From positions 62,001 to 126,000 of the forward strand of contig NZ_JFHC01000007.1 of assembly GCF_000698595.1 (NCBI RefSeq): DNA of 64,000 nucleotides. Direction: 5' to 3'. Shown here piece by piece: positions 42,752 to 54,968 of this stretch. Both the position numbers and the translations under genes were made by a program. The stretch is from Caballeronia glathei. Lineage in GTDB: Bacteria > Pseudomonadota > Gammaproteobacteria > Burkholderiales > Burkholderiaceae. Within the stretch, counting starts at the first letter, position 1. Each line of letters opens with the position of its first letter. Under the pieces are notes generated by a model, which searched no databases, was not told where the DNA came from, and saw only the letters and a program-made list of their open reading frames with translations.

Positions 42752-43732
42752 CTACTCGAATCCCGCGATCCGGTGGGGCACGTACGGCTCTTCCAGCGCG
42801 GCAATCTCCTCGCTGCCGAGGGTCAGCGAAAGCGCGGCGATCGCATCGGTCAGATGGTGGGGTTTCGACGCGCCGATGATCGGCGCCGTGACGCCGTGCT
42901 TCTGCGCCACCCAGGCAAGCGCCACTTGCGCGCGTGGCACGCCGCGCGCCCGGGCGACCTGCGCCACGGCGTCCACGACCTTCCTGTCCGCGTCGAGCGA
43001 TGCTTCGTAGAGGCCGCTGCCGTAGGCATCCGTCGCCTGCCGCTCGGACGTTTCATTCCAGTCGCGGGCAAGACGGCCGCGCGCGAGCGGGCTCCACGGA
43101 ATGACCGCGATGCCCTGGTCGTCGCAAAGCGGCAGCATTTCGCGCTCTTCCTCGCGATAGAGCAGGTTGAGGTGGTTCTGCATGCTCGCGAACCGGGTCC
43201 AGCCGTTGAGCTTCGACACGTAGAGCGCCTTGCTGAACTGCCACGCGTGCATCGACGATGCGCCGATGTAGCGCGCCTTGCCCGCCTTCACGACGTCGTG
43301 CAGCGCTTCGAGCGTTTCCTCGATCGGGGTGCCGTCGTCCCAGCGATGGATCTGGTACAGGTCCACGTAGTCGGTGCCGAGGCGCCGCAGGCTGTTGTCG
43401 ATTTCGTTGAAGATGGCCTTGCGCGACAGGCCCGCGCCGTTCGCGCCCGGGCGCATCCGGTTGAACACCTTGGTGGCGATGACGATGTCGTCGCGGCGCG
43501 TGAAATCACGCAGCGCGCGGCCGACGATTTCCTCCGACGTCCCGTCGGAATAGATGTTCGCGGTGTCGAAAAAATTGATGCCCGCTTCGATCGCCTGCCG
43601 GATCAGCAGGCGGCTGGCTTCTTCATCGAGCGTCCACGGGTGCTTGCCGCGCCCCGGCACGCCGAAGGTCATGCATCCGAGCGCGAGCCGCGATACTTCC
43701 AGGCCCGTGCGGCCGAACTTCACGTAGTCCAT
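42752..43732 (-). CDS. Aldo/keto reductase
   Basis: A 326-aa NADPH-dependent oxidoreductase with a TIM-barrel fold. The catalytic tetrad is visible: Asp and Tyr in FFDTANIYSDG, Lys in IATKVFNRM and His in QIHRWD. NADP binding is shown by IIGASKPHHL. It resembles YajO/YakC-type reductases. Substrate unknown. A clean ATG start; GGAGG-like sequence upstream. Confidence 0.88.
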   Translation of the reverse strand: MDYVKFGRTGLEVSRLALGCMTFGVPGRGKHPWTLDEEASRLLIRQAIEAGINFFDTANIYSDGTSEEIVGRALRDFTRRDDIVIATKVFNRMRPGANGAGLSRKAIFNEIDNSLRRLGTDYVDLYQIHRWDDGTPIEETLEALHDVVKAGKARYIGASSMHAWQFSKALYVSKLNGWTRFASMQNHLNLLYREEEREMLPLCDDQGIAVIPWSPLARGRLARDWNETSERQATDAYGSGLYEASLDADRKVVDAVAQVARARGVPRAQVALAWVAQKHGVTAPIIGASKPHHLTDAIAALSLTLGSEEIAALEEPYVPHRIAGFE

Positions 43733-44041
43733 CAGTCGATCCTCCTTGAGTTGAGACCCGCGGGCGAGCGCACGGCGCGTTCTTCAGTGCAGAGCGATCG
43801 TGCACCCGCACGGCCGGCAGCCTTTCAGCATTCGCACGAAGTCTTTTCAAAACGCCCGACCGGGCGGCGGCGCGTGCCCGGTCGAAGCGCACGCGTGCCG
43901 CAAGCCGTGAGACTTTTCGTCCGGCACGCTTGCCCGTAAGCGATCCTAGGGGATGCAGCGAGGTGCGCTCAAACGATATTTTTTGCATCGACGATGGACT
44001 TTTTGTCGGCCGGGGAACCCGGCGCGTTCCCTGAACGATAT
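43733..44041. other. Intergenic region upstream of the aldo/keto reductase
   Basis: About 310 bases with no gene. A GC hairpin CCGGGC/GCCCGG lies around 43859-43880. The TTTTTTGCATCG segment at 43978-43989 is the only AT-rich stretch. Confidence 0.4.
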
Positions 44042-44842
44042 TCAGGCGAGTTTGTAGCGCGGCGCTGGCTGGCCGACCTGGGTCGCGGCGAAGAGCGTGG
44101 AGCGGGCCGTATCGAACTTTTCCCAGAGGGTCGCATCGGCGAGCGACGGCCACGTGATGGCTTCGCCCTGGTCGAAACCGGCGAGGGCGGCATCGACGAG
44201 GTTTTCGGTCGTCATGACCGCATCCTGATTCAGCGACGCGAGCGGCACGCCCGACCCGTCCCAGATTTCCGTGGCAGTCGATCCCGGGAGCACGAGGTGA
44301 ACCTTCACGCCGGTTCCGGCGACCTCCTGCTGAAGGCCGAGGGTGTAGTTCAGCACGAACCCCTTCGTGCCGCTGTAGACAGCGCTGACCGGCAGCGCGT
44401 GGACCGCGAGCACGGACGCGATGTTGACGATCGCGCCGTCGTTGCGCGCGAGGAACGCGGGGAGAGCCGCCTGCGTGAGACGCGCGAGCGCGGTAACGTT
44501 GAGCGCGATCTGGGACATCGAATCCTCGACCGAAGACTGGGCGACCGGGAGCAGACGGGCAAGCCCGGCGTTGTTCACGAGCACCCGCACCGACGGGTTG
44601 GTCGCGAGAATTTTCTCGACGCGGGCCAGATCGGCTTCGTTCGTCAGATCGGCGGTGATCAGATCGACATTGACGCCGTGCGCCCTCGACACCTTCGCCG
44701 CCAGCGCTTCCAGACGCTCGATGCGCCGCGCGACGAGCACGAGGTCGTAGCCGCGGGCGGCGAGGCGGTCCGCGTAGACCGCACCGATGCCGGACGACGC
44801 GCCGGTCACGACAGCAATTGCTCTGGAACTGGAATCGGACAT
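44042..44842 (-). CDS. Short-chain dehydrogenase/reductase
   Basis: A 266-aa SDR. The coenzyme motif is TGASSGIG, the structural motif NNAG, and the catalytic Ser and Tyr-x-x-x-Lys lie in NIASVLAVHALPVSAVYSGTKG. VARRIERLEALA after the second strand suggests NADPH preference. AAGGAG precedes the ATG. It is transcribed from a strong promoter divergent from a MarR-family gene, the classic arrangement of a repressor and its target, so it is likely induced by an electrophile or aromatic compound. Confidence 0.9.
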   Translation of the reverse strand: MSDSSSRAIAVVTGASSGIGAVYADRLAARGYDLVLVARRIERLEALAAKVSRAHGVNVDLITADLTNEADLARVEKILATNPSVRVLVNNAGLARLLPVAQSSVEDSMSQIALNVTALARLTQAALPAFLARNDGAIVNIASVLAVHALPVSAVYSGTKGFVLNYTLGLQQEVAGTGVKVHLVLPGSTATEIWDGSGVPLASLNQDAVMTTENLVDAALAGFDQGEAITWPSLADATLWEKFDTARSTLFAATQVGQPAPRYKLA

Positions 44843-44865
44843 GGAAAACTCCTTAAGGGTGAGTG

Positions 44866-44884
44866 CTCAATCATTTTGATTGAG
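44866..44884. promoter_or_regulatory. Perfect 19-bp operator palindrome in the SDR leader
   Basis: CTCAATCA-TTT-TGATTGAG, immediately downstream of the SDR -10 box. Perfect 8-bp arms fit a MarR dimer. The half-site CTCAA recurs as GGCTCAAG (44885-44892) and ACTCAACCA (44931-44939). Confidence 0.7.
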
Positions 44885-44892
44885 GGCTCAAG

Positions 44893-44921
44893 TATATATC
44901 GTGTACTTCCCCTCTTGTCAA
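44893..44921 (-). promoter_or_regulatory. Sigma-70 promoter of the SDR gene
   Basis: On the minus strand TTGACA (44921-44916), a 17-base spacer and TATATA (44898-44893). A near-ideal promoter overlapped downstream by the palindromic operator. Confidence 0.75.
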
Positions 44922-44936
44922 TGGTGCAGTACTCAA

Positions 44937-44953
44937 CCATCCTATAGGGATGG
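44937..44953. promoter_or_regulatory. Palindrome over the MarR-family start codon
   Basis: CCATCC-TATAG-GGATGG; the gene's ATG lies in its right arm. Binding here would block its own expression, suggesting autorepression. Confidence 0.45.
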
Positions 44954-45501
44954 GAAACAAAACTGATTCGTTAAGGCTGGTGGACGACCTGGACCCGCCG
45001 TATGCCGAGGAGCCGGACCTGCTGGCCGACCTCGTCTGCACCAATTCGGTGCTGCGCCGCGCGGCGCGCCAGCTCGGCCACCTGTACGACGAGGCGCTCG
45101 CGCCGCTCGGGCTGAAGGCCACGCAGGTGGGACTGATCGCGGAGATCGGCAAGCTTTCGGCAGCCGCCGCCGATAAGCGGGAAGAAGGGCCGACGCTGCA
45201 GGATCTGGCGGCTCGGCTCGCCATCCAGATTTCGGCGCTCACGCATGCGCTGCGGCCACTCGTGCGCGACGGACTCGTGGAATTGCGCCAGGACACGCAA
45301 GACCGGCGCACCAAGCACGCCGTCCTCGCGCCGCTGGGCCAGCAGCGGCTTCACGAGGCGCTCGTGCTGTGGGCGGCGGCGAACCAGCGTGTGGAAGACG
45401 TGCTCGGCGCGTCGTCGGCCGAAATGCTGCGGGGGCTGGCGGAGCGGGTCGCGTCGGACGAGTTCGCCGTTGCCTATCGCGGCGGGCCCGGGCGGCCCTG
45501 A
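44950..45501 (+). CDS. MarR-family transcriptional regulator
   Basis: A 183-aa winged-helix repressor: N-terminal helix with DLVCTNSVLRRAARQLGHLYDEALAPLGLKATQVGLI, recognition region TLQDLAARLAIQISALTHALRPLVRDGLV, and the wing LRQDTQDRRTKHAVLAPLGQQ, which carries the usual D-x-R-x-x-x motif. The ATG at 44950 has no Shine-Dalgarno and is inside a palindrome, so a leaderless or weakly translated message is possible. Probably represses itself and the divergent SDR gene. Confidence 0.88.
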   Translation: MGNKTDSLRLVDDLDPPYAEEPDLLADLVCTNSVLRRAARQLGHLYDEALAPLGLKATQVGLIAEIGKLSAAAADKREEGPTLQDLAARLAIQISALTHALRPLVRDGLVELRQDTQDRRTKHAVLAPLGQQRLHEALVLWAAANQRVEDVLGASSAEMLRGLAERVASDEFAVAYRGGPGRP

Positions 45502-45651
45502 TCCGGACCTCACCTTCATTTCACCTTAATCGCAGGCGGGGCACGCGTCCGCCTTCCGCCGGTTCGCACCTTTGCGAAGAACCGGGGCATCCGCACGCCC
45601 GGCGTCAGCAAAAACCCGAGGTCGATGAAAATGAATTTTTTTTGGCGACGG

Positions 45652-45679
45652 ATTTGAGTAAACATAGTTTCATTCAAAT
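45652..45679. promoter_or_regulatory. Nested inverted repeat upstream of the rpiR-type gene
   Basis: Outer arms ATTTGA (45652-45657) and TCAAAT (45674-45679) enclose AAAC-ATA-GTTT (45660-45670). It sits about 25 bases before the regulator's start codon in an AT-rich island, the position expected for an autoregulatory operator of an RpiR-family protein. Confidence 0.5.
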
Positions 45680-45703
45680 TCGCCTCGGGGTCTCGCTGCC
45701 GGT

Positions 45704-46666
45704 ATGGCTCGCACGCCGCCCGCCTTTATTCCGTCGTCCGGAGCATCGTCCGACGATGAGCTGATCTCCGCGCGCATCGCCGCCGCGATGCCCACGCTCA
45801 CGCCCATCCATCAGCGCATGGGCGCGTTCGTGCTGGCGAACCTGTTTCGCTCGGCGACCATGCGCATCGACGAACTGGCGCGCGCGGTCGGCGCGTCGGT
45901 GGCGACGGCCAACCGCTTCGCGCGGGCGCTCGGCTTCGACGGCTACCCGGCTTTTCGCGAAGCGCTCGTGCGCGGTTTCGAAGCGACGATCGCGCCCGTC
46001 GAGCGCCTGCGCACGGCGCTCGAATCGCCCGCGAGCGGCGAGCAGGTCTTCGATGCATCGCTCGAACAGGCCGCGTCCAATCTGCAACTGACCCGTAGCA
46101 CGATCGACGGCGCCGTCGCCCACGCGCTCGTCGATGCCATTCTCAACGCTCGGCGCGTCTTCGTGCTCGGCTACGGCGCGAGCGCGTTTCTCGCCGGGCT
46201 GATGGAGCACGGCCTCACGCCCTACTGCGCGAACGTGCAGTCGCTCGCACTCGCGGGCGGGCCGTCGCACGCGGCGCGGCGGCTCTTCAATGCATCGCCG
46301 GGCGACCTGCTGATCGCGATCGCCTTCCCGCGCTACGTGCACGACACCATCGAACTCGCGCGGCTCGCCGCGGGCCACGGCGTGCGCGTGGTCGCGCTCA
46401 CCGACAGCGCCGCGTCGCCGCTCGCGCAGTTCGCGGACCTGATCCTGACCATTCGCACGGAGCGGCGTCTCGCCGCGAACTGCGACACGGCGGTGCTCGC
46501 CGTGATCGAAGCGCTCTGCGACGCGGTCGCGCATCGCGCGAAGGACTCCGTCGAAACCGCCTCGGGCCTCGCACAATTCGTGCTGCCCTGGCTCGTCAGG
46601 CCGCCCGCCCCGATTCCGGGCGCAACGCACCACGCAACCGCCAAGAACCCCACGCGCAAACCATGA
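45704..46666 (+). CDS. RpiR-family transcriptional regulator (HTH plus SIS domain)
   Basis: A 320-aa regulator. The N-terminal HTH_6 domain (about 20-95) contains MRIDELARAVGASVATANRFARALGFDGYPAFREAL; the C-terminal SIS domain (about 140-275) contains VFVLGYGASAFLAGLMEHGL. SIS domains bind sugar phosphates or similar anions. It is the first gene of the peptide-import operon and its stop overlaps the next start (ATGA), so it is probably its local regulator. Confidence 0.88.
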   Translation: MARTPPAFIPSSGASSDDELISARIAAAMPTLTPIHQRMGAFVLANLFRSATMRIDELARAVGASVATANRFARALGFDGYPAFREALVRGFEATIAPVERLRTALESPASGEQVFDASLEQAASNLQLTRSTIDGAVAHALVDAILNARRVFVLGYGASAFLAGLMEHGLTPYCANVQSLALAGGPSHAARRLFNASPGDLLIAIAFPRYVHDTIELARLAAGHGVRVVALTDSAASPLAQFADLILTIRTERRLAANCDTAVLAVIEALCDAVAHRAKDSVETASGLAQFVLPWLVRPPAPIPGATHHATAKNPTRKP

Positions 46667-47640
46667 AAACGACAGCCGTCATCGCCATTCACGGCGGCGC
46701 GGGCACGATCCTGCGCACCGCCATGAGCACCGAAGCCGAAACGCAGTACCACGCGGCGCTCTCGGGCATCCTGCATGCCGGCGAGCGCGTGCTCGCGGAC
46801 GGCGGCAGCGCGCTCGACGCCGTCACCGAAGCGGTGCGCCTGCTCGAAGACTGCCCGCTCTTCAACGCGGGGCACGGTGCCGTCTTCACGGCGGCCGGCA
46901 CGCATGAACTGGACGCATCGGTGATGGACGGCGCGACGCTCGAAGCCGGCGCCGTGTGCTGCGTGACGCGCGTGAAAAATCCCGTGCTGGCCGCGCGCCG
47001 TGTGCTAGAACATAGCGAGCACGTGATGTTCACGGCGGCGGGCGCGGAGGCGTTCGCGGCGGCGCAGGGCCTCGAATTCGTCGATCCGTCGTACTTCCAC
47101 ACCGACGCGCGCTATCGCCAGTGGCTGAAGGCGCGCGGCACCGAGGGCACGATGCTCGATCACGACGCGGCCACGTTCGCCGCGACGCGCCTGCCCGGCG
47201 AGCACGATCCGATCGATCCCTCGAAGAAGTTCGGCACGGTCGGGGCCGTCGCGCTCGACATGCACGGCCACGTCGCCGCGGCCACGTCGACGGGCGGCAT
47301 CACGAACAAGCAGGCGGGCCGCGTGGGCGACGCGCCGCTGATCGGCGCGGGCTGCTATGCGAACGACGCGACCTGTGCCGTATCGACCACCGGCACCGGC
47401 GAGATGTTCATGCGCATGCTCGCGGCCTACGACGTATCGGCGCAGATGGAGTATCGCGGCGCGACGCTCGAAGCGGCGGCGCATGACGTCGTGATGACGA
47501 GGCTCCCGCGCATCGACGGGCGCGGCGGCCTCATCGCCGTCGATGCGAAGGGCAATGTCACGCTGCCGTTCAATACGGAAGGGATGTATCGCGGATTCGC
47601 GCGCGTGGGCGAAACGCCGGTCACGGCGATCTACCGCTGA
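46663..47640 (+). CDS. iaaA: Isoaspartyl peptidase / L-asparaginase (Ntn hydrolase)
   Basis: A 325-aa plant-type asparaginase precursor that cleaves isoaspartyl dipeptides and asparagine. It autoprocesses before the nucleophile Thr192 in [13 protein letters not shown]-terminal IAIHGGAGT and the stabilisation-loop NAGHGAVF are conserved, as are [23 protein letters not shown] and TTGTGE around the active site. Followed after 18 bases by the importer ATPase gene, consistent with uptake of its peptide substrates. Confidence 0.92.
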   Translation: MKTTAVIAIHGGAGTILRTAMSTEAETQYHAALSGILHAGERVLADGGSALDAVTEAVRLLEDCPLFNAGHGAVFTAAGTHELDASVMDGATLEAGAVCCVTRVKNPVLAARRVLEHSEHVMFTAAGAEAFAAAQGLEFVDPSYFHTDARYRQWLKARGTEGTMLDHDAATFAATRLPGEHDPIDPSKKFGTVGAVALDMHGHVAAATSTGGITNKQAGRVGDAPLIGAGCYANDATCAVSTTGTGEMFMRMLAAYDVSAQMEYRGATLEAAAHDVVMTRLPRIDGRGGLIAVDAKGNVTLPFNTEGMYRGFARVGETPVTAIYR

Positions 47641-47658
47641 AACGAAGGGACACAGCCG

Positions 47659-49560
<1,902 letters not shown>

Positions 49561-49619
49561 AAAAAGAAGCGCGCAGTACACATTCCGCGAACCACAACGT
49601 AAAGCCAAGGAGTCCAACG

Positions 49620-51179
49620 ATGCCGTCTTCGAAGTCAAGCCTCTTGCGCGTGCGCGCGCTGATCGCCGCGGGCGCGTGCGTGTTCGCGACGCTCGCCGCC
49701 GCACCCGCCATCGCGCAGACGACCGCCGTGATGGCCGTCGCCTCGACCTTCACGACGCTCGATCCGTACGATGCCAACGACACGCTCTCGCAGGCGGTGG
49801 CGAAGTCGTTCTACCAGGGCCTGTTCGGCTTCGACAAGGACATGAAGATCGTCAACGTGCTCGCGACGAGCTATGAGGCGAGCCCCGACGCGAAGGTCTA
49901 CACGATCAAGCTGCGCACCGGCGTGAAATTCCACGACGGCACCGACTTCGACGCGAACACGGTGAAGGCGGTGTTCGACCGTGTCACCGATCCGGCGAAC
50001 AAGCTGAAGCGCTACAACCTCTTCAACAAGATCGAGAAGACGGAAGTAATCGATCCGCAGACGGTGAAGATCACGCTGAAGATTCCGTTCTCGGCGTTCA
50101 TCAACGTGCTCGCGCATCCCTCGGCGGTGATGATCTCGCCCGAGGCGCTCAAGAAGTACGGCAAGGACATCGCGCTGCATCCGGTCGGCACCGGCCCGTT
50201 CGAGTTCGTCGAATGGAAACAGACCGACGACCTGAAGGTGAAGAAGTTCGCGGGCTACTGGAAGAAGGGCTATCCGAAGATCGACATGATCGACTGGAAG
50301 CCGGTGGTCGACAACAACACGCGCGCCGCGCTCATGCAGACGGGCGAAGCGGACTTCGCGTTCCAGGTTCCGTTCGAGCAGGCCGCCGTGCTCAAGGCGA
50401 GCCCGAAGGTCGACCTGATCGCGGCGCCGTCGATCATCCAGCGCTACATCAGCATGAACATGATGCAGAAGCCCTTCGACAATCCGAAGGTGCGCGAGGC
50501 ACTGAACTACGCGATCAACAAGGAGGCGCTCGTCAAGGTGGCGTTCGCGGGCTACGCGGTGCCCGCCGAGGGTGTCGTGCCGCAGGGCGTGGACTATGCG
50601 CTGAAGACGGGTCCCTGGAAGTACGATCCGGCCAAGGCGCGCGAGCTGCTGAAGGAAGCGGGCTACCCGAACGGATTCGAAACGGAGCTGTGGTCGGGCT
50701 ATAACCACTCGACCGCGCAGAAGATCATCCAGTTCGTGCAGCAGCAGCTCGCGCAGGTCGGCGTGAAGGCATCGGTGCAGGCGCTCGAAGCCGGGCAGCG
50801 CGTGGCGAAGGTCGAGGGCGCGCCGGACCCGGCCACCGCGCCGGTGCGCATGTACTACATCGGCTGGTCGTCCTCGACGGGCGAAGCGGACTGGGCCATC
50901 TCGCCGCTGCTCGCGAGCGCCTCGTTCCCGCCGAAGCTCTCGAACACCGCGTACTACAAGAACGAGAACGTCGACGCCGATCTGGCGAAGGCGCTCGCGA
51001 CCACCGACCGCAAGGAAAAGGCCGCGCTCTACGCCGATGCGCAAAAGCGCATCTGGGCCGATGCGCCGTGGATCTTCCTCGTCACGGAGAAGGTCGTGTA
51101 TGCACGCAGCAAGCGTCTCTCGGGCGCGTACGTGATGCCTGACGGCTCGTTCAGTTTCGACGAGATCGCCATCAAGTAA
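49620..51179 (+). CDS. gsiB: Peptide ABC importer substrate-binding protein (GsiB/DppA-class)
   Basis: A 519-aa periplasmic family-5 binding protein. ATG 49620 follows AAGGAG (49607-49612). A signal peptide ends PAIAQ (about residue 33). The chain carries the family pattern [27 protein letters not shown] and [28 protein letters not shown]. It defines substrate choice of the importer; glutathione was the first GsiB ligand described, but the surrounding peptidases make isoaspartyl or D-residue peptides more likely here. Confidence 0.9.
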   Translation: MPSSKSSLLRVRALIAAGACVFATLAAAPAIAQTTAVMAVASTFTTLDPYDANDTLSQAVAKSFYQGLFGFDKDMKIVNVLATSYEASPDAKVYTIKLRTGVKFHDGTDFDANTVKAVFDRVTDPANKLKRYNLFNKIEKTEVIDPQTVKITLKIPFSAFINVLAHPSAVMISPEALKKYGKDIALHPVGTGPFEFVEWKQTDDLKVKKFAGYWKKGYPKIDMIDWKPVVDNNTRAALMQTGEADFAFQVPFEQAAVLKASPKVDLIAAPSIIQRYISMNMMQKPFDNPKVREALNYAINKEALVKVAFAGYAVPAEGVVPQGVDYALKTGPWKYDPAKARELLKEAGYPNGFETELWSGYNHSTAQKIIQFVQQQLAQVGVKASVQALEAGQRVAKVEGAPDPATAPVRMYYIGWSSSTGEADWAISPLLASASFPPKLSNTAYYKNENVDADLAKALATTDRKEKAALYADAQKRIWADAPWIFLVTEKVVYARSKRLSGAYVMPDGSFSFDEIAIK

Positions 51180-51189
51180 CTGCGCAGGC

Positions 51190-51221
51190 GGCCGGGCGTC
51201 GCGCGTTCGCGGCGTCCGGCC
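51190..51221 (+). other. Intercistronic hairpin between gsiB and gsiC
   Basis: Thirteen-base arms GGCCGGGCGTCGC and GCGGCGTCCGGCC (11 of 13 paired) with a six-base loop, followed by GAAACGGGTTTTCC. Such hairpins usually protect the abundant binding-protein mRNA and reduce downstream transcription. Confidence 0.6.
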
Positions 51222-51237
51222 GAAACGGGTTTTCCTC

Positions 51238-52158
51238 ATGCTGAACTTTTTTGTCAAACGCCTGTTCGGCTTGCTGCCGACGCTCCTGATCGTCGCGGTG
51301 CTGGTGTTCCTGTTCGTGCACCTGCTGCCGGGCGACCCTGCGCGCCTTGCCGCGGGCGCGGAAGCGGACGAAGCCACGGTCGCGCTCGTGCGCGCCGACC
51401 TCGGCCTCGACAAGCCGCTGCCGCAGCAGTTCGTCAACTTCTTCAAGAAGGTCGTGCAGCTGGACTTCGGCGTGTCCACGCGCAGCAAGCGCCCAGTCAG
51501 CACGGAGATCGCCGAGCGCTTCATGCCGACGCTCTGGCTCACGCTCGCGAGCATGACGTGGGCGGTGGTGTTCGGCATGGCGATCGGCATTGCGTCGGCG
51601 GTATGGCGCAACAGGTGGCCGGACCGCATCGGCATGACGCTCGCCGTGTCGGGCATCTCGTTTCCCGCGTTCGCGCTCGGCATGCTGCTCATGGAAATCT
51701 TTTCGGTGAAGCTCGGCTGGCTGCCGATCGTCGGCGACGGCTCGTGGCAGAGCTACGTGCTGCCGTCGATCACGCTCGGGGCGGCGGTGGCCGCCGTGAT
51801 GGCGCGCTTCACGCGCGCGTCGTTCGTCGAGGTGATGAACGAGGACTTCGTGCGCACCGCGCGGGCGAAGGGCGTGCGCGAGCCGATCGTCGTCGTCAAG
51901 CATTGCCTGAGGAACGCGATGATTCCCGTCGTCACGATGATGGGCCTGCAGTTCGGCTTTCTGCTCGGCGGCTCGATCGTCGTGGAGAAGGTGTTCAACT
52001 GGCCGGGGCTCGGGCGCCTGCTCGTCGATGCGGTCGAGATGCGCGACTACCCGGTGATCCAGGCCGAAGTGCTGCTGTTTTCGCTGGAGTTCATCGTGAT
52101 CAACCTGATCGTCGACGTGCTGTATGCCGTCATCAATCCGACCATCCGCTTCAAGTGA
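51238..52158 (+). CDS. gsiC: Peptide ABC importer permease (GsiC/DppB-class)
   Basis: A 306-aa inner-membrane permease with six helices. The N-terminus [20 protein letters not shown] and the segment [15 protein letters not shown] are hallmarks of DppB/GsiC. The EAA loop reads [19 protein letters not shown] and ends NAMIPV. Partner of the next gene product. Confidence 0.93.
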   Translation: MLNFFVKRLFGLLPTLLIVAVLVFLFVHLLPGDPARLAAGAEADEATVALVRADLGLDKPLPQQFVNFFKKVVQLDFGVSTRSKRPVSTEIAERFMPTLWLTLASMTWAVVFGMAIGIASAVWRNRWPDRIGMTLAVSGISFPAFALGMLLMEIFSVKLGWLPIVGDGSWQSYVLPSITLGAAVAAVMARFTRASFVEVMNEDFVRTARAKGVREPIVVVKHCLRNAMIPVVTMMGLQFGFLLGGSIVVEKVFNWPGLGRLLVDAVEMRDYPVIQAEVLLFSLEFIVINLIVDVLYAVINPTIRFK

Positions 52159-52165
52159 GGTCCGC

Positions 52166-53065
52166 ATGAGCGTGACAGCCAACACCGCGAAGGCGGCCGT
52201 GTCCGAGGGGCACGAAATCCGCACGCCGTGGAGCGAGTTCTGGCGCAAGTTTAAAAAGCAGCCGGTGGCGCTCGCCGCGGGCGTCTTCGTGCTGCTGCTC
52301 ATCGTGATCGCGGTGATCGCGCCGTACATCGTGCCCTACGATCCCGAGAACTATTTCGACTACGACGCGCTGAACGCGGGGCCGTCTGCCGCGCACTGGT
52401 TCGGCGTCGATTCGCTTGGCCGCGACATCCTGAGCCGCATCCTCGTGGGCAGCCGCATCTCGCTGACGGCGGGGCTCGTGTCGGTCGTGATCGGCGCGGT
52501 GATCGGCACGTTCTTCGGCCTGCTCGCGGGCTATTACGAAGGCTGGTGGGACCGCATCGTCATGCGCGTCGCCGACGTGCTGTTCGCTTTCCCCGGCATC
52601 CTGCTCGCGATCGGGGTGGTCGCGATTCTCGGCAACGGCATGGTCAACGTGGTGTGCGCGGTCGCGATCTTCAGCATCCCCGCGTTCGCGCGGCTCGTGC
52701 GCGGCAACACGCTGTCGCTCAAGCATTTGACCTATATCGAGGCGGCGCGCAGCATCGGCGCATCGGACTGGACGATCATCGTGCGGCACATCCTGCCGGG
52801 CACGATTTCGTCAGTGGTGGTGTACTTCACGATGCGCATCGGCACGTCGATCATCACCGCCGCGAGCCTGTCGTTCCTCGGTCTCGGCGCGCAGCCGCCG
52901 ACACCCGAGTGGGGCGCGATGCTCAACGAGGCGCGCGCCGACATGGCTGCGGCGCCGCACATCGCCGTGTTCCCGAGCCTCGCGATCTTTTTTACGGTGC
53001 TTGCGTTCAACCTGCTCGGCGACGGCCTGCGCGACGCGCTCGATCCGAAGCTGGACCGCCCATGA
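52166..53065 (+). CDS. gsiD: Peptide ABC importer permease (GsiD/DppC-class)
   Basis: A 299-aa permease. ATG 52166 is used because it opens the DppC-like cytoplasmic N-terminus ([20 protein letters not shown]); an earlier in-frame ATG overlaps gsiC without homology. [24 protein letters not shown] and the EAA loop [20 protein letters not shown] are conserved. The stop overlaps the next start (ATGA). Confidence 0.93.
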   Translation: MSVTANTAKAAVSEGHEIRTPWSEFWRKFKKQPVALAAGVFVLLLIVIAVIAPYIVPYDPENYFDYDALNAGPSAAHWFGVDSLGRDILSRILVGSRISLTAGLVSVVIGAVIGTFFGLLAGYYEGWWDRIVMRVADVLFAFPGILLAIGVVAILGNGMVNVVCAVAIFSIPAFARLVRGNTLSLKHLTYIEAARSIGASDWTIIVRHILPGTISSVVVYFTMRIGTSIITAASLSFLGLGAQPPTPEWGAMLNEARADMAAAPHIAVFPSLAIFFTVLAFNLLGDGLRDALDPKLDRP

Positions 53066-54081
53066 CCGGTGCGCCGTTCGTCGGCTCGCTCCGGGCGGGG
53101 CCGCTTCAGACGATCGCCGACGTGGCGGGCGTCACGGTCGGGCACTGCACGCTCGACGCAGGCCCGGTGCAGACGGGCGTGACCGTCGTGCGTCCGCATG
53201 GCGGCGACGCGTACCGGAACAAGGTGCCTGCTGCGGCGAGCGTGATCAACGGCTTCGGCAAGAGCATCGGCCTCGTGCAGGTGGAGGAGCTCGGCGTGCT
53301 CGAAACGCCGATCGCGCTGACCAATACGTTCGGCGTTGGCACGGTGGCGAACGCGCAGGCGAGGGCGGCGATCGAGGCGAATCCGCAGATCGGACGCGAC
53401 TGGCCCACCGTGAACCCGCTCGTCTTCGAATGCAACGACGGCTATCTCAACGACATCCAGGCGCTCGCCATCGAAGAGGCGCACTACCGCCGCGCGCTCG
53501 CGGCGTGCGCTACCGGATTCGAACGAGGTTCGGTTGGCGCGGGGCGCGGCATGTCGTGCTTCGAACTGAAGGGCGGGATCGGCTCGGCGTCGCGCGTGGC
53601 GCAACTGGGCGGACGATCGTTTTCCGCAGGCGCGCTCGTGCTCGCGAACTTCGGCCGCCTGCCGATGCTGACCGTGGCGGGCGCGCGGATCGGCCAGGCG
53701 CTCGCCGTATCGGATAAAGCGAAGCCCGAGCAGGGCTCGATCATCATGATCGTCGCGACCGACGCGCCGCTCGACTCGCGCCAGTTGCGCCGCCTCTCGA
53801 TGCGCGCGGCCGCCGGGCTTGCGCGCACCGGGTCGGTGTACGGCCACGGCAGCGGCGACATCGCGCTCGCGTTCACGACCGCCTACACGGTGCCGCATGA
53901 CGCCGATTTCGTCGACGTGCCGCCGCTACTCTCCGACACGCGCCTCGACCCGCTCTTTCTCGCCGCCGCGGACAGCGTCGAGCAGGCGATCATCGATGCG
54001 CTCTACAGCGCCGTTTCCGTGACGGGCCGCGACGGCCGCCGGCGGCTTTCGCTCAACGACATGCAGGCCGGCAAGCCATGA
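53062..54081 (+). CDS. P1-family (DmpA-type) aminopeptidase
   Basis: A 339-aa self-cleaving Ntn-like hydrolase of the DmpA/BapA group (L-aminopeptidase D-Ala-esterase/amidase, beta-peptidases). The proposed nucleophile after autocleavage is Ser226 in [16 protein letters not shown]. The N-terminal [17 protein letters not shown] strand and [15 protein letters not shown] segments are conserved. These enzymes trim D-amino-acid or beta-amino-acid-containing peptides. Translationally coupled with both neighbours. Confidence 0.9.
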   Translation: MTGAPFVGSLRAGPLQTIADVAGVTVGHCTLDAGPVQTGVTVVRPHGGDAYRNKVPAAASVINGFGKSIGLVQVEELGVLETPIALTNTFGVGTVANAQARAAIEANPQIGRDWPTVNPLVFECNDGYLNDIQALAIEEAHYRRALAACATGFERGSVGAGRGMSCFELKGGIGSASRVAQLGGRSFSAGALVLANFGRLPMLTVAGARIGQALAVSDKAKPEQGSIIMIVATDAPLDSRQLRRLSMRAAAGLARTGSVYGHGSGDIALAFTTAYTVPHDADFVDVPPLLSDTRLDPLFLAAADSVEQAIIDALYSAVSVTGRDGRRRLSLNDMQAGKP

Positions 54082-54902
54082 AAGTACTGATTTCAGCGGA
54101 TATCGAAGGGGTGGCGGGCGTGTTCCATCCGGAGCAGACGCGCGCGGGCAACGGCGAATACGAACAGGCGCGGCGCTGGATGACACTGGAGGCGAACGCG
54201 GCCATCGAGGGCGCGTTCGCGGGCGGCGCCGACGAGGTGTGGGTCAACGACTCGCACGGCGGCTTTCGCAACCTGCTGCCCGACCTGATCGACGCGCGGG
54301 CGTGCATGGTGCTCGGCAAGCCGCGCACGCTCGGCATGATGGCGGGTCTCGAAGACTCGCCCGAGCTCGTGTTCATGGTCGGCTATCACGCGCGGGCGCA
54401 GAGCCGCGGCATCCTCGCGCATACGATCAACAGCTTCGCGTTCGCGCGGGTCGTGCTGAACGGCGAGGAAGTGGGCGAGGCCGGGCTGTACGGAGCGCTC
54501 GCGGCCGAGCGCGGCGCGCGCGTGGCGCTTCTTACCGGCGACGACGTGTTCGCGGAGGAAACGCGCCCCGCGTTTCCCGAGGCGCGCTTCGTGACGGTGA
54601 AGACCGCGCACGGCTATTCGAGCGGCGTCACCCGCGCGCCTGCGCGCGCCTGCGAGATGATCCGCCGCGCGGCACAGGAGGCGGTAGAAAGCGCCGCGGC
54701 TGCGGTGCGGCCGCGCGCCGCGCAGGCGCGCCCCGCGCGCTGCGAGCTGCGCGTGCAGACGACGGCGCTGGCCGATCTCTTCTGCCAGATGCCTGCGCTC
54801 GAACGCATCGACGGCGTCACGCTTTCGTTCAGCGCGCCGTCGGTCGAACATGCGGTGCGCACGCTCAATTGCCTATCGGCGATGTCGTTCATGTTGCGCT
54901 GA
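54078..54902 (+). CDS. dppA: DppA-type D-aminopeptidase (family M55)
   Basis: A 274-aa zinc peptidase. The zinc ligands and catalytic residues of Bacillus subtilis DppA are matched: Asp8 and Glu10 (SADIEG), His60 (NDSHGG), His104 (GYHAR), His115 (AHTIN) and Glu134. DppA releases N-terminal D-Ala from D-Ala-D-Ala peptides and forms a decamer. Last gene of the operon, overlapping the P1 peptidase stop by four bases. It implies that imported substrates include D-residue peptides such as cell-wall fragments. Confidence 0.92.
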   Translation: MKVLISADIEGVAGVFHPEQTRAGNGEYEQARRWMTLEANAAIEGAFAGGADEVWVNDSHGGFRNLLPDLIDARACMVLGKPRTLGMMAGLEDSPELVFMVGYHARAQSRGILAHTINSFAFARVVLNGEEVGEAGLYGALAAERGARVALLTGDDVFAEETRPAFPEARFVTVKTAHGYSSGVTRAPARACEMIRRAAQEAVESAAAAVRPRAAQARPARCELRVQTTALADLFCQMPALERIDGVTLSFSAPSVEHAVRTLNCLSAMSFMLR

Positions 54903-54968
54903 AAGCGCGCGCGTCGTCTATTATTGAGATTGTGGGGCGGGATCGACGACGGATGAAAGGCGATTGTC

